DNA from: Flavobacterium sp. AED
GTDB taxonomy: Bacteria; Bacteroidota; Bacteroidia; Flavobacteriales; Flavobacteriaceae
Length of the DNA stretch: 64,000 bases
Assembly (NCBI RefSeq): GCF_000812945.1
Contig: NZ_JSYM01000003.1
Coordinates: 1-64,000, forward strand
Direction of reading: 5' to 3'
Shown: one piece after another, positions 6,820 to 15,708 of the stretch
Numbering within the stretch: the stretch's first letter is position 1
How the letters are laid out: the number at the start of each line of letters is the position of its first letter
Position numbers and translations under genes: made by a program
Notes under the pieces: model-generated
Seen by the model: only the letters and a program-made list of their open reading frames with translations
The model's database searches: none
Told to the model about the DNA's origin: nothing

Positions 6820-9453
6820 TTATTTCAATCCAGCCAAACTGTGTTCGATAGTTTCAATTTTAGACAAAGCATCTGCTTCTTTTTGTCTTTCGTTTGCCAA
6901 GACTTTCTCAGGTGCACCAGCCACAAATTTCTCGTTCGCCAGCTTGTTTTGAACTGATTTTAGAAAACCTTGCGTATAGACCAATTCAGCTGTAAGTTTT
7001 GCAATTTCTTCTTCCACATTTATATTTCCTGTAATGGGAATGAAATACTCATTCGATTTTACACGGAAAGACAAAGCACCATCCACTTTATCAGAAACAT
7101 ATTCTAAGGAAGTGATGTTTCCCAGTTTAGTCACAACCGAATCAAAATAAGTCGAAACTTTATCATTATTCACAATTTTCAATTCAATCGTATCTTTGAA
7201 CGGAATATTCTTGTCTTTACGAATTGTTCTAATTCCTGAAATCACTTCGATTGTATTTTCGAAATCAGCAATTAAACCCGTATTAAAAGGTTTCATTTCT
7301 GGCCAAGTCGAAACAATCAACGCTTGCTCAGTAGTTCTTTCAGCAAGAATTTGCCAGATTTCCTCTGTCAAGAACGGCATAAAAGGATGCAATAATTTTA
7401 AGTTATTTTCAAGCATTTCTATCGCTTTCGCAAAAGTCACGCTGTCAATTGGCTGTTGGTATGCCGGTTTTATCATTTCTAGGAACCAAGAACAGAAATC
7501 GTCCCAAACCAATTTATAAATTCCCATTAAAGCATCGGAGATTCTGTATTTTTCGAAATTATCTTCAATTTCTAAAAGCGTTTGTTGCAATTTGGCTTCG
7601 TACCATTCAATCGCTACTTTTGAAGATTCCGGTTGCGGTATGGCATCCGAAACTTCCCAACCTTTTATTAGTTTAAAAGCATTCCAGATTTTGTTTGTAA
7701 ACGCTTTGCCTTGATTACACAATTCCTCATCAAACATAATGTCGTTTCCTGCAGAAGCGCTCAAAAGCAACCCCACACGAACACCATCGGCGCCAAATTT
7801 TTCGATTAAATCCAAAGGATCAGGTGAATTTCCTAATGATTTAGACATTTTACGACGCTGTTTGTCACGCACTAAACCAGTCAAATACACATTAGTAAAT
7901 GGTTTTTTACCTGTATATTCGTAACCTGCAATAATCATTCTCGCAACCCAGAAAAACAAAATATCCGGACCGGTAACCAAATCATTCGTTGGATAATAAT
8001 ATTTAAAATCTTCACTTTCTGGATCCATAATTCCTCCAAAAACGGACATTGGCCATAGCCAAGAAGAAAACCAAGTATCAAGAGCATCAACATCCTGAGT
8101 TAAGTCTGAAGTTGTAAGTTGCAAGTTATTCGTTCTTTCTTTAGCCAAAACTAAAGCTTCTTCGATAGATTCAGCAACTACAAAATCCTCTTTTCCATCA
8201 CCATAGAAATACGCAGGAATTTGTTGTCCCCACCACAATTGACGTGAAATATTCCAATCGCGAATGTTATTTAACCAATGTGCGTATGTATTATTAAAAC
8301 GAGCTGGATGCAATTTAATTTCGCCGTCTACTAAAACAGATTTAATTGCTGGTTTTACTAAATCCTCCATTTTCAAGAACCATTGGTCTGATAAACGAGG
8401 TTCAATTACGGCTTTAGTTCTTTCAGAAGTCCCTACTTTATTCAAGTGAATTTCTGTTTTTGCTAAAGCGCCAATCGTTTCTAATTCTTTGGCAATTGCC
8501 TCACGAACTACAAAACGGTCTTTTCCTTGATAATGCAATCCAAAACTATTCAAAGTCGCATCTTCATTGAAAATATCAATAATTTCCAAATGGTGCTTCT
8601 CCCCTAATGCTTTGTCATTCATATCGTGGGCAGGAGTTACTTTCAAACAACCTGTTCCAAATTCAATATCTACATATTCATCTTCAATAATTGGAATTAC
8701 TCTTCCGCAAATAGGCACAATTGCTTTTTTGCCTTTCAAGTGAGCAAAACGTTCGTCATTTGGATTAATGCAAATTGCAGTATCTCCAAAAATAGTTTCC
8801 GGACGTGTGGTTGCAATCGTCAGGAAATCTTCACTTCCTTCGATTTTATATTTTAGAAAATATAATTTTCCTTGTTGTTCTTCATAAATTACTTCCTCAT
8901 CAGACAAAGTCGTTTTTGCTTCAGGATCCCAGTTTACCATGCGGTATCCTCTGTAAATCAAACCTTTGTTGTATAAATCTACAAAAGAACGAATTACCGA
9001 TGCTGACATATCAGGATCCATAGTAAACTTGGTTCGTTCCCAATCACAGGAAGCACCTAGTTTTTTCAATTGGTCCAGAATTACGCCACCATATTTGTCA
9101 GTCCATTCCCAAGCATGCGCCAGAAATTCTTCACGTGTCAAATCGTTTTTATTGATTCCTTCTGCTTTTAATTTCGCAACTACCTTAGCCTCAGTAGCTA
9201 TAGAAGCATGATCCGTTCCTGGAACCCAACAAGCGTTAAAGCCTTTAAGACGCGCTCTTCTTATTAATACATCTTGAATGGTGTTGTTCAACATGTGTCC
9301 CATATGCAAAACCCCAGTAACATTCGGTGGTGGAATTACTATAGTATATGGTGTTCTATGGTCTGGCTCCGAGTGAAAATAATTATTCTTCATCCAGTAG
9401 TCATACCACTTATTCTCAATAGTTTTGGCGTCGAATTGTGCAGGAATTGTCAT
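6820..9453 (-). CDS. valS: Valyl-tRNA synthetase
   Basis: This 877-residue class Ia synthetase attaches valine to tRNA(Val). The HIGH motif is HMGH at residues 50-53 after PPPNVTG, and KMSKS is near residue 535. The editing domain lies between (TTRPETIFGDTA, GTGCLKVTPAHD). The tRNA anticodon-binding domain follows, and the C-terminal coiled-coil arm (about 810-877) has the usual heptad-like charged sequence. Length is normal for the family. A short stretch (NNLQLTTSDL, from bases 8101-8130) just before the conserved DALDTWFSSWLWP is coded by short repeated words like those in intergenic tracts of this window. The upstream leader carries a degenerate repeat shared with the mdh leader. Confidence 0.97.
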   Translation of the reverse strand: MTIPAQFDAKTIENKWYDYWMKNNYFHSEPDHRTPYTIVIPPPNVTGVLHMGHMLNNTIQDVLIRRARLKGFNACWVPGTDHASIATEAKVVAKLKAEGINKNDLTREEFLAHAWEWTDKYGGVILDQLKKLGASCDWERTKFTMDPDMSASVIRSFVDLYNKGLIYRGYRMVNWDPEAKTTLSDEEVIYEEQQGKLYFLKYKIEGSEDFLTIATTRPETIFGDTAICINPNDERFAHLKGKKAIVPICGRVIPIIEDEYVDIEFGTGCLKVTPAHDMNDKALGEKHHLEIIDIFNEDATLNSFGLHYQGKDRFVVREAIAKELETIGALAKTEIHLNKVGTSERTKAVIEPRLSDQWFLKMEDLVKPAIKSVLVDGEIKLHPARFNNTYAHWLNNIRDWNISRQLWWGQQIPAYFYGDGKEDFVVAESIEEALVLAKERTNNLQLTTSDLTQDVDALDTWFSSWLWPMSVFGGIMDPESEDFKYYYPTNDLVTGPDILFFWVARMIIAGYEYTGKKPFTNVYLTGLVRDKQRRKMSKSLGNSPDPLDLIEKFGADGVRVGLLLSASAGNDIMFDEELCNQGKAFTNKIWNAFKLIKGWEVSDAIPQPESSKVAIEWYEAKLQQTLLEIEDNFEKYRISDALMGIYKLVWDDFCSWFLEMIKPAYQQPIDSVTFAKAIEMLENNLKLLHPFMPFLTEEIWQILAERTTEQALIVSTWPEMKPFNTGLIADFENTIEVISGIRTIRKDKNIPFKDTIELKIVNNDKVSTYFDSVVTKLGNITSLEYVSDKVDGALSFRVKSNEYFIPITGNINVEEEIAKLTAELVYTQGFLKSVQNKLANEKFVAGAPEKVLANERQKEADALSKIETIEHSLAGLK

Positions 9454-9484
9454 TTTATTATAGATTCGTTTAATCGTTAAATTC

Positions 9485-9538
9485 GATTGTTTGTTTGTTC
9501 AGTTAAACAAATAACCAAGTCAACAAATAACCTTTTAA
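9485..9538. repeat. Degenerate leader repeat upstream of valS
   Basis: The core TTAAACAAATAACCAAGTC, followed by AACAAATAACC and then CTTTTAA, matches with few changes the sequence upstream of mdh (23805-23866). Both lie 30-80 bp before a minus-strand start codon, and both contain TTTGTTT upstream of TTAAACAAA, so each can partly fold on itself. Function unknown. Confidence 0.55.
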
Positions 9539-9614
9539 AATTTGGTCTGATATTTGTAATTCTAATTGGGACAAAAGTAAATAATTAAGTACACTATAAA
9601 AAGAGAAATAAATA

Positions 9615-9645
9615 TTTGTGCATTAATTAAAAGAAAGTACATTTA
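9615..9645 (+). promoter_or_regulatory. Probable promoter of the DUF1573 gene
   Basis: TTTG at 9615-9618 and TACATTTA at 9638-9645 are 19 bp apart. The -7 box differs from TAnnTTTG only at the last base. The ATG lies 20 bp downstream. Confidence 0.5.
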
Positions 9646-9664
9646 CTTAACCGAATCAAAAAAA

Positions 9665-10060
9665 ATGAAAATGAAAAAAATAATAACTTTAATAGCAATC
9701 GTATTTGCAAGCAGTCTAAGTTTTGCCCAATCTGGTGCTAAAATTGAATTTGCAGCTAAAGACAATACTATTGATTATGGTAGGATTTCCAAATCCAGTG
9801 ACAACGGCATAAGAGCTTTTGAATTTACTAATACCGGAAATACTCCCTTAGTTATCACTTCGGTACAATCGACTGCAAGCAGTACCATTTTATCGCAACC
9901 AAAAACACCGATACAACCTGGGAAAACAGGAAAAATTGAAGTAAAATATAATATGGCTCCTGGTCCTATCCGCAAAACAATTACTGTAGAATCTAACGCA
10001 GTGAATTACGAAGAAGGAAGGGTTGCCTTAAAAATTAAAGGAGAAGTAATGCCTAATTAA
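9665..10060 (+). CDS. DUF1573 domain secreted protein
   Basis: The 131-residue product has a signal peptide (core IITLIAIVFASSLSFAQ) and one DUF1573 domain covering most of the mature part. It has the Ig/MSP-like features of that family: DYGRI, an AFEFTNTGNTPLVI segment and a closing GPIRKTITVESNA...LKIKGEV. A second ATG two codons in (9671) could also be the start. DUF1573 proteins are common in Bacteroidetes and are presumed periplasmic or surface proteins of unknown role. The gene has its own probable promoter and a hairpin terminator shared with the convergent neighbour. Confidence 0.88.
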   Translation: MKMKKIITLIAIVFASSLSFAQSGAKIEFAAKDNTIDYGRISKSSDNGIRAFEFTNTGNTPLVITSVQSTASSTILSQPKTPIQPGKTGKIEVKYNMAPGPIRKTITVESNAVNYEEGRVALKIKGEVMPN

Positions 10061-10079
10061 GGTATTTTTAGATATAGTG

Positions 10080-10118
10080 AAAGCGCTTTTTGATATTAAT
10101 TCAAATAGCGCTTTTTTT
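10080..10118. terminator. Terminator between the convergent DUF1573 and protease genes
   Basis: AAAGCGCT pairs with AGCGCTTT, with an inner TTTGA/TCAAA stem, and a run of seven T follows. The 3' edge touches the stop codon of the minus-strand gene at 10117-10119. Confidence 0.85.
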
Positions 10119-11451
10119 ATAGAATATTCTGAAGCTGAAACCTAAATTTAAGAATTTTACCATTTCTCTCAATTTCTAATACAATCCATTTTTCATCTTC
10201 TGATTTAAAAAGGGAATTAATTTCCTGCAAAGTATATTTGTATCCAAAATTTTTATTGATTGAAACAATTACGTCTCCTTTTTGTAAACCACTATTTGCT
10301 GCGGGCGAATTTTTTCTGACATTAGCAATTTCATAAACTGGTTTTAAATTGAATTTATATTTAAAATCGCTCGTATTCTTATCTGTTTTTGATGCAAAAG
10401 GATCATCCAAAACCACCTTAGGAACCGTCTGGAGAGGCACTGTTTCCTGTACCCATTGCAAACCGTGATGCTGTATTTCAACTCCACTTTTGTTATAATT
10501 AAAAGGAGAGAAATATTCTTTATTTTTCTTTAAATACAAAAATCCATTAGTGTAGTCAAAAACGACTGCGAATCTTCTTAAAATTTCACCTCCAACAGAG
10601 CCAACTCTACCAGGAACCATTTTAACATTTCGCACTGAACTGGAATCCGGGAAAGCAACAATAGGATTATTAAATTCAAATTTCGCCATTGTAAATTTTG
10701 AAATTTTTGCTCTTCTCCCTTCTACATCGCCGCTAAATCCCTTGCCTAAATAATCTTCAAAATTTTTAACAGGAACTTTTATCAATTTGGAACGACTTTC
10801 AAAGAGCCAAAGTGCATCACTATTACCAATATCTATTAATAATTTAGCAGGAAACGCAACAGAATCAATACTTATAGTATTTATGATGTATGGTTTTAGT
10901 TTTTCAATTGTAATAGCAACTTTCTCAAATTTTCTCTCTATTTTCTTTCTATTTTTTTCAATGTCACTATGAACAATTATTTTTCTTCTTTCATAATCAA
11001 TTTCTACCAGATTGTTTCTAAAAAACTGATATCCAATAATTCCATTTACTGGAATTCCAACATGAGAAGATAAATTAAATTCCTGATCCAAAACGATATA
11101 CAACAAATGATTGCTCGATTTCAACCCTCCCGCCTCTAAGATATTATTAGTCGATTTTAAACCTTCGATGGCATCTTCGCTTCCCAGACCACGCAGCGTT
11201 ATTTTTTCAACATTAGAAAATTCGATTTCTTTTTTATCTTCCAAACTAAACAAAATGGTTTCTTCAACACCTGAATCCAACAAAAAGTTTAATTCTACAC
11301 CGTTGACCTTGATAGGAATGAAAATTAAATTATTAATAAATTTGAAAGGAATAGTCACTTTATCGACCTTTTTACTAAACTGAAAACCATCTTGTGCTAA
11401 AATAGTCAAGGTATTGAAAAGGAGAAAAAATAAAATAATTACCTTTTTCAT
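10117..11451 (-). CDS. Secreted retropepsin-like aspartyl protease with C-terminal PDZ domain
   Basis: The start was set at the ATG giving a classical signal peptide (KKVIILFFLLFNTLTILAQ); an in-frame upstream extension of 20 residues lacks signal character. The 444-residue product has two retropepsin-like halves: LLDSG at residues 58-61, with Ser in place of the usual Thr of DTG, and LLIDIGNSDALW near 205, with Ile at that place. A PDZ domain lies at about 370-440 (AANSGLQKGDVIVSINK). This layout is common in Bacteroidetes clan AA proteases. The altered second motif leaves doubt about catalysis. It is divergent from the aminotransferase gene. Confidence 0.85.
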   Translation of the reverse strand: MKKVIILFFLLFNTLTILAQDGFQFSKKVDKVTIPFKFINNLIFIPIKVNGVELNFLLDSGVEETILFSLEDKKEIEFSNVEKITLRGLGSEDAIEGLKSTNNILEAGGLKSSNHLLYIVLDQEFNLSSHVGIPVNGIIGYQFFRNNLVEIDYERRKIIVHSDIEKNRKKIERKFEKVAITIEKLKPYIINTISIDSVAFPAKLLIDIGNSDALWLFESRSKLIKVPVKNFEDYLGKGFSGDVEGRRAKISKFTMAKFEFNNPIVAFPDSSSVRNVKMVPGRVGSVGGEILRRFAVVFDYTNGFLYLKKNKEYFSPFNYNKSGVEIQHHGLQWVQETVPLQTVPKVVLDDPFASKTDKNTSDFKYKFNLKPVYEIANVRKNSPAANSGLQKGDVIVSINKNFGYKYTLQEINSLFKSEDEKWIVLEIERNGKILKFRFQLQNIL

Positions 11452-11530
11452 TAAGAATTCTTTGTATAAAGTTACTAAAAATACAACATAATAGTGCGTT
11501 TTTGATACCAAATAGACTTATTAATTACAG

Positions 11531-11538
11531 TAAGTTTG
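11531..11538 (+). promoter_or_regulatory. -7 box for the aminotransferase gene
   Basis: TAAGTTTG matches TAnnTTTG. The nearest TTTG upstream (11501-11504) is 26 bp away, too far for a standard -33 box. The box lies 40 bp before the ATG at 11578 and rules against the alternative TTG start at 11536. Confidence 0.4.
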
Positions 11539-11577
11539 AAAAAAAAATTGCAAATTTGCACTTCAATAATTTTAAAC

Positions 11578-12798
11578 ATGCCAAATATATCCAACAGAGG
11601 CAAACAAATGCCCGAATCACCAATACGAAAATTGGCTCCTTTTGCCGAAATGGCTAAAAAAAAGGGTCATAAAGTATACCATTTGAACATAGGTCAACCC
11701 GATATAAAAAGTCCAGAAGTCGCCATTAAAGCCATTAAAAATATTGATTTAAGTATTATTGAATACGGTCCTTCTGCTGGTTATGAAAGTTATAGAAAAA
11801 AATTAGCCCAATTTTACACCAATCAGGATGTAAAAGTATCTTTTGAAGACATCATGATAACTACTGGTGGGTCTGAGGCACTTTTATTTGCTTTAGGAAG
11901 TATTATGGATCAGGGAGATGAAATCATTATTCCGGAACCATTTTATGCTAATTACAGTGCTTTTTCCGCAGAATCCGGGGCTACGGTAGTTCCTGTAAAT
12001 TCTGTTTTTGAAAGCGGTTTTACATTGCCTCCAATTGAAGAATTTGAAAAACTAATTACTTCAAAGACCAAAGCAATTTTAATTTGTAATCCAAGTAACC
12101 CAACTGGCTATTTGTATTCTGAATCAGAAATTTTGCAATTGGGTAAACTAGCTAAACAATACGATTTGTTCTTGATTGCTGATGAAGTATACAGAGAATT
12201 TATATATGATGAAGACATTCATTATTCCGTAATGAATCTTGAAGGACTGGAACAAAATGTCATCATGATTGATTCAGTATCCAAACGCTACAGCATGTGT
12301 GGAGCTCGAATTGGATGTATGGTTACAAAAAATAAAGAGGTAATTTCAGCAGCGATGAAATTTGCGCAAGCTCGTTTGTGCCCTCCAACAATTGAACAAA
12401 TAGCTTGCGAAGCAGCCATTGATACTCCTCAAAGTTATTTTGATGAAGTAATTACAGAATATAAAGAGCGTAGAGATACCTTAATTTCCGAATTAAATAA
12501 AATCGAAGGGGTAATCGTTACCAAACCTAAAGCTGCTTTTTATTGTATTGCACAACTTCCTGTTGACAATACAGATGATTTTGCACAATGGCTTTTAGAA
12601 AGTTATGATTTGAATGGTGAAACCGTTATGGTTGCTCCAGCTGCCGGTTTTTATTCGACTCCAGGAATGGGATTAAACCAAGTGCGTATTGCTTATGTTC
12701 TTAAAAAAGAAGATTTGATTAGCGCCGTTCGGATTCTAAAAGAAGCTATTCCAGTTTATAATTCAACTCGATTAAAAAAATTAATTGAAGTAGAATAA
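11578..12798 (+). CDS. Pyridoxal-phosphate aminotransferase, class I/II (aspartate aminotransferase-like)
   Basis: The 406-residue fold type I enzyme shows LNIGQPD near residue 40, NPSNPTGYLYS, ADEVYREFIYD and the Schiff-base lysine in SVSKRYSM (Lys236), followed by the phosphate-binding GARIGC. These are the landmarks of the AspC/AlaT-type subfamily that transfers amino groups between amino acids and 2-oxo acids. The start chosen is the ATG at 11578; an upstream TTG overlaps the -7 box. The exact substrate (aspartate, aromatic acids or other) cannot be decided from sequence. The gene ends in its own hairpin terminator. Confidence 0.9.
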   Translation: MPNISNRGKQMPESPIRKLAPFAEMAKKKGHKVYHLNIGQPDIKSPEVAIKAIKNIDLSIIEYGPSAGYESYRKKLAQFYTNQDVKVSFEDIMITTGGSEALLFALGSIMDQGDEIIIPEPFYANYSAFSAESGATVVPVNSVFESGFTLPPIEEFEKLITSKTKAILICNPSNPTGYLYSESEILQLGKLAKQYDLFLIADEVYREFIYDEDIHYSVMNLEGLEQNVIMIDSVSKRYSMCGARIGCMVTKNKEVISAAMKFAQARLCPPTIEQIACEAAIDTPQSYFDEVITEYKERRDTLISELNKIEGVIVTKPKAAFYCIAQLPVDNTDDFAQWLLESYDLNGETVMVAPAAGFYSTPGMGLNQVRIAYVLKKEDLISAVRILKEAIPVYNSTRLKKLIEVE

Positions 12799-12859
12799 TT
12801 ACAAATTAAAAAACATCTTCGTTATTCTATTGATAACCAAAAGATTTCAAATACTTTAC

Positions 12860-12898
12860 AAAAGGCAGTAACCAAAAAGTTATTGCCTTTGTTTTTTT
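12860..12898 (+). terminator. Terminator of the aminotransferase gene
   Basis: AAAGGCAGTAAC pairs with GTTATTGCCTTT (one G-T pair) and a seven-T run follows. It covers the TTG at 12897 that opens the longest folE frame, so that upstream part is not the real start. Confidence 0.85.
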
Positions 12899-13037
12899 GA
12901 AGCAATTAGAAAATCCTGCTTTACCGATGATCGCTATAAAGTCATCATTAAATAGTATAAACGATAGAAATTCTTTAGTTTTTATTAATTATCTTTACCG
13001 CTTAAATTTACATACCCAATATAATAGTACCTTTTTG

Positions 13038-13709
13038 ATGATAAATAACGAAGAATTTCAAGACGAGATAGGAAACAATCACATTAGTACAAGTGCAAAA
13101 AATCCAGTAAGAGAAGATGCATTTGCTATTTCAGATGAAGAAAAAATAGAAAAAATAAAAAAAGACGTTGAAAATATTCTGATTACTCTTGGAATGGATT
13201 TGACGGATGACAGCATGAAAGGAACTCCAAATCGTGTTGCTAAAATGTTTGTAAAAGAAATCTTTGGAGGATTGAATCCTACAAAAAAGCCAAAAGCATC
13301 TACTTTTGACAACAATTACAAATACGGCGAAATGCTAGTCGAAAAAAACATTACTCTTTACTCAACTTGTGAGCATCATTTATTACCAATTATAGGAAGA
13401 GCTCACGTAGCTTATATTTCTAATGGAAGAGTAATTGGACTTTCAAAAATGAATAGAATCGTAGAATATTATTCCAAAAGACCTCAGGTGCAAGAACGTT
13501 TGACTATGCAAATTGTTCAAGAATTACAAATGGCATTAGGTACTGAAGATGTCGCTTGTGTGATTGATGCCAAACACCTTTGTGTGAATTCAAGAGGAAT
13601 CAGCGATATTGAAAGTAGCACGGTAACCTCAGAATTTGGAGGAAAATTTAAAGATGTTCAAACTAAAAGAGAGTTTTTGGATTATATTAAATTAGAGACG
13701 AAGTTCTAA
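13038..13709 (+). CDS. folE: GTP cyclohydrolase I
   Basis: The enzyme converts GTP to dihydroneopterin triphosphate, the first step of folate and tetrahydrobiopterin synthesis. The 223-residue product has the zinc and catalytic residues Cys111, His114 (STCEHHLLPIIG) and Cys182 (AKHLCVNSRG). It also has GLSKMNRIVEYYSKRPQVQERLT, the conserved core of the toroid-forming enzyme. The ATG at 13038 was chosen because the 47 codons upstream begin with a TTG inside the preceding terminator and are not conserved in character. The family is usually 180-225 residues. It is a single gene unless read through into cysS across the structured repeat. Confidence 0.93.
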   Translation: MINNEEFQDEIGNNHISTSAKNPVREDAFAISDEEKIEKIKKDVENILITLGMDLTDDSMKGTPNRVAKMFVKEIFGGLNPTKKPKASTFDNNYKYGEMLVEKNITLYSTCEHHLLPIIGRAHVAYISNGRVIGLSKMNRIVEYYSKRPQVQERLTMQIVQELQMALGTEDVACVIDAKHLCVNSRGISDIESSTVTSEFGGKFKDVQTKREFLDYIKLETKF

Positions 13710-13736
13710 ATTACAAAAAAAATCTATTTAACGATA

Positions 13737-13818
13737 AGCCCTAGCCCTGATGGAAGCGGCATCCTTTTTATGGCTTTTTAGCCATAAAAAGATATAGCGA
13801 ACAGCGGGAAAAAGCTCC
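13737..13818 (+). ncRNA. Structured dispersed repeat, copy 1 (Flavo-1-like RNA candidate)
   Basis: The conserved ends are AGCCCTAGCCC at the left and AGCGGGAAAAAGCTCC at the right. The centre holds a perfect 12-bp hairpin (CTTTTTATGGCT/AGCCATAAAAAG, 13764-13791). A second copy in the same orientation lies at 61931-62024 with an unrelated but also perfectly paired central stem. The outer AGC/GCT and CCC/GGG can also pair. It fills the gap between folE and cysS. The arrangement resembles the Flavo-1 structured RNA described for Flavobacteria, but I cannot run the covariance model, so the name is tentative. Confidence 0.6.
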
Positions 13819-13831
13819 AAAAAAAACACAA

Positions 13832-15310
13832 ATGCCATTATATAAAAGTCAAAGTCTAAAAATATACAATTCTCTTTCGGGAGAAAAAGAAACATTTACA
13901 CCTATTCATGAAGGCAATGTTGGAATGTATGTTTGTGGGCCAACGGTTTACAGCAATGTACATCTGGGTAATGTGAGAACATTCATGTCATTTGATGTTA
14001 TATTTAGATATTTTTTACATTTGGATTATAAAGTACGCTATGTTCGTAATATTACTGATGTAGGGCATATTGTGGACGATGTGGATGAAGGAGAGGATAA
14101 AATCGCAAAAAAAGCACGTTTGGAACAATTAGAACCGATGGAAGTGGTACAACGTTACACGGTTGATTTTCATGATATTTTGAATGCTTTTAATTTTTTA
14201 CCACCAAGTATTGAACCAACGGCAACGGGTCATATTATTGAGCAGATTGAAATCATCAAGACTATTATCGACAAAGGAATTGGTTATGAAGCCAATGGAT
14301 CTGTTTATTTTGATGTGGTAAAATTCAATGAAACCAACCATTATGGCAGATTAAGCGGTCGAAATATTGAAGATATGCTTGCTAATACAAGAGATCTTGA
14401 CGGACAAAGTGACAAAAGAAATCCACAAGATTTTGCGCTTTGGAAAAAAGCCGAACCGCAACATATTATGCGTTGGCCTTCGCCTTGGAGCGATGGTTTC
14501 CCAGGATGGCACCTTGAATGCACTGCAATGAGCACCAAGTATTTAGGCAATCATTTTGATATTCACGGAGGCGGAATGGACTTAAAATTCCCCCATCATG
14601 AATGTGAAATTGCCCAAAATGAAGCTTGTACCGGGCAAACACCTGTTAATTATTGGATGCATGCCAATATGCTGACGCTAAACGGCAAAAAAATGGCTAA
14701 ATCTACCGGGAATAATATTTTACCAAGAGAAATATTGACTGGAGAAAATACTATTTTAAGCAAAGCTTTTTCGGCATCAGTAGCACGTTTCTTTATGTTA
14801 CAAGCACATTATAGAAGCATTCTTGATTTCTCTGATGATGCTATTGTAGCAGCTGAAAAAGGATACAAGAGACTAATGGAGGCGATAGATACTGCAAGAG
14901 ATTTAAACGCCAATCCAAACTCTACAATCGACATTGCTGCTTGGAAACAGTCTTGTTATGATGCTATGAATGATGATTTTAACACCCCTATTCTAATTGC
15001 ACAATTGTTTGAAGGCGTTCGTTTTATCAATTTATTAAAAGAGGGAAAAGAAACTCTAACCACCGAAGACTTAAAAACGTTCACTGCTGCCATTAATGGT
15101 TTTGTATTTGATGTTCTAGGATTAGAGGATGAGAAAATTTCAGACAGTAATAATGATAAATTAGAAGGTACCGTAAATATGTTGATTGAAATGCGAAAAC
15201 AAGCCAGAGATAATAAAAATTTCGCTCTATCTGACCAGATTCGTGACCAATTGATTGCTTTGGGTATTCAATTAAAAGATGGGAAAGAAGGCACTACATT
15301 TAGCATTTAA
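13832..15310 (+). CDS. cysS: Cysteinyl-tRNA synthetase
   Basis: This class Ia synthetase of 492 residues charges tRNA(Cys). Zinc ligands are visible as Cys35 in CGPTVYS, the Cys of [10 protein letters not shown] and the HHECEIAQ motif. HLGN at residues 44-47 is the HIGH motif and KKMAKSTGN the KMSKS motif. The C-terminal DALR-type anticodon domain is present and the length is normal. The start follows 13 bp after the structured repeat, whose hairpin may therefore lie in the cysS leader. Confidence 0.97.
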   Translation: MPLYKSQSLKIYNSLSGEKETFTPIHEGNVGMYVCGPTVYSNVHLGNVRTFMSFDVIFRYFLHLDYKVRYVRNITDVGHIVDDVDEGEDKIAKKARLEQLEPMEVVQRYTVDFHDILNAFNFLPPSIEPTATGHIIEQIEIIKTIIDKGIGYEANGSVYFDVVKFNETNHYGRLSGRNIEDMLANTRDLDGQSDKRNPQDFALWKKAEPQHIMRWPSPWSDGFPGWHLECTAMSTKYLGNHFDIHGGGMDLKFPHHECEIAQNEACTGQTPVNYWMHANMLTLNGKKMAKSTGNNILPREILTGENTILSKAFSASVARFFMLQAHYRSILDFSDDAIVAAEKGYKRLMEAIDTARDLNANPNSTIDIAAWKQSCYDAMNDDFNTPILIAQLFEGVRFINLLKEGKETLTTEDLKTFTAAINGFVFDVLGLEDEKISDSNNDKLEGTVNMLIEMRKQARDNKNFALSDQIRDQLIALGIQLKDGKEGTTFSI

Positions 15311-15395
15311 ACAACAGGTTCCAGAGTACAGATTAAAAATTGATATTGAATAACGAATATTGAATGTTGAAGTTTTAAATCCGAAAACCAGAATC

Positions 15396-15644
15396 ATGCT
15401 ATCAAGAATCCTTATTTTTCCATTTGTAGTTCTTGTTAGGTTTTATCAAACCGCAATATCTCCCTATACCCCTTCAGCTTGTAGATTTGAACCAACCTGT
15501 TCCTCCTATATGATAGTGGCACTGCAAACACACGGATTATTTTATGGAGGCTTTTTAGGCATGAAAAGAATTTTAAGCTGCCATCCTTGGGGGGAAAGTG
15601 GTTATGACCCCGTTCCAGAAAAAAAATGCAATCATAAACATTAA
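15396..15644 (+). CDS. yidD: YidD family membrane protein insertion efficiency factor
   Basis: The 82-residue product shows the compact family signature: [29 protein letters not shown], then [19 protein letters not shown] and GYDPVP. YidD is a small membrane-associated factor that helps YidC insert proteins into the inner membrane. The ATG at 15396 was chosen; a TTG 12 codons upstream opens a longer frame whose extra residues come from a repetitive intergenic tract. It follows cysS by 85 bp and precedes lgt by 64 bp. Confidence 0.92.
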   Translation: MLSRILIFPFVVLVRFYQTAISPYTPSACRFEPTCSSYMIVALQTHGLFYGGFLGMKRILSCHPWGESGYDPVPEKKCNHKH

Positions 15645-15708
15645 CTTTATATAAGTACTATTTTTACTTTAAATATATATTTTTACAATTCATAAAAAAC
15701 AATATTAA

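Noticed and set aside
11536..11577. Longer aminotransferase starting at TTG 11536
   Set aside because: The TTG overlaps the TAAGTTTG -7 box, and the added 14 residues lie before the normal N-terminus.
12897..13037. Longer folE starting at TTG 12897
   Set aside because: This TTG is the T tract of the preceding terminator, and the extra 47 residues have no GTP cyclohydrolase character.
15360..15395. Longer yidD starting at TTG 15360
   Set aside because: The extra twelve codons come from a repetitive intergenic tract; the ATG at 15396 fits the family length.
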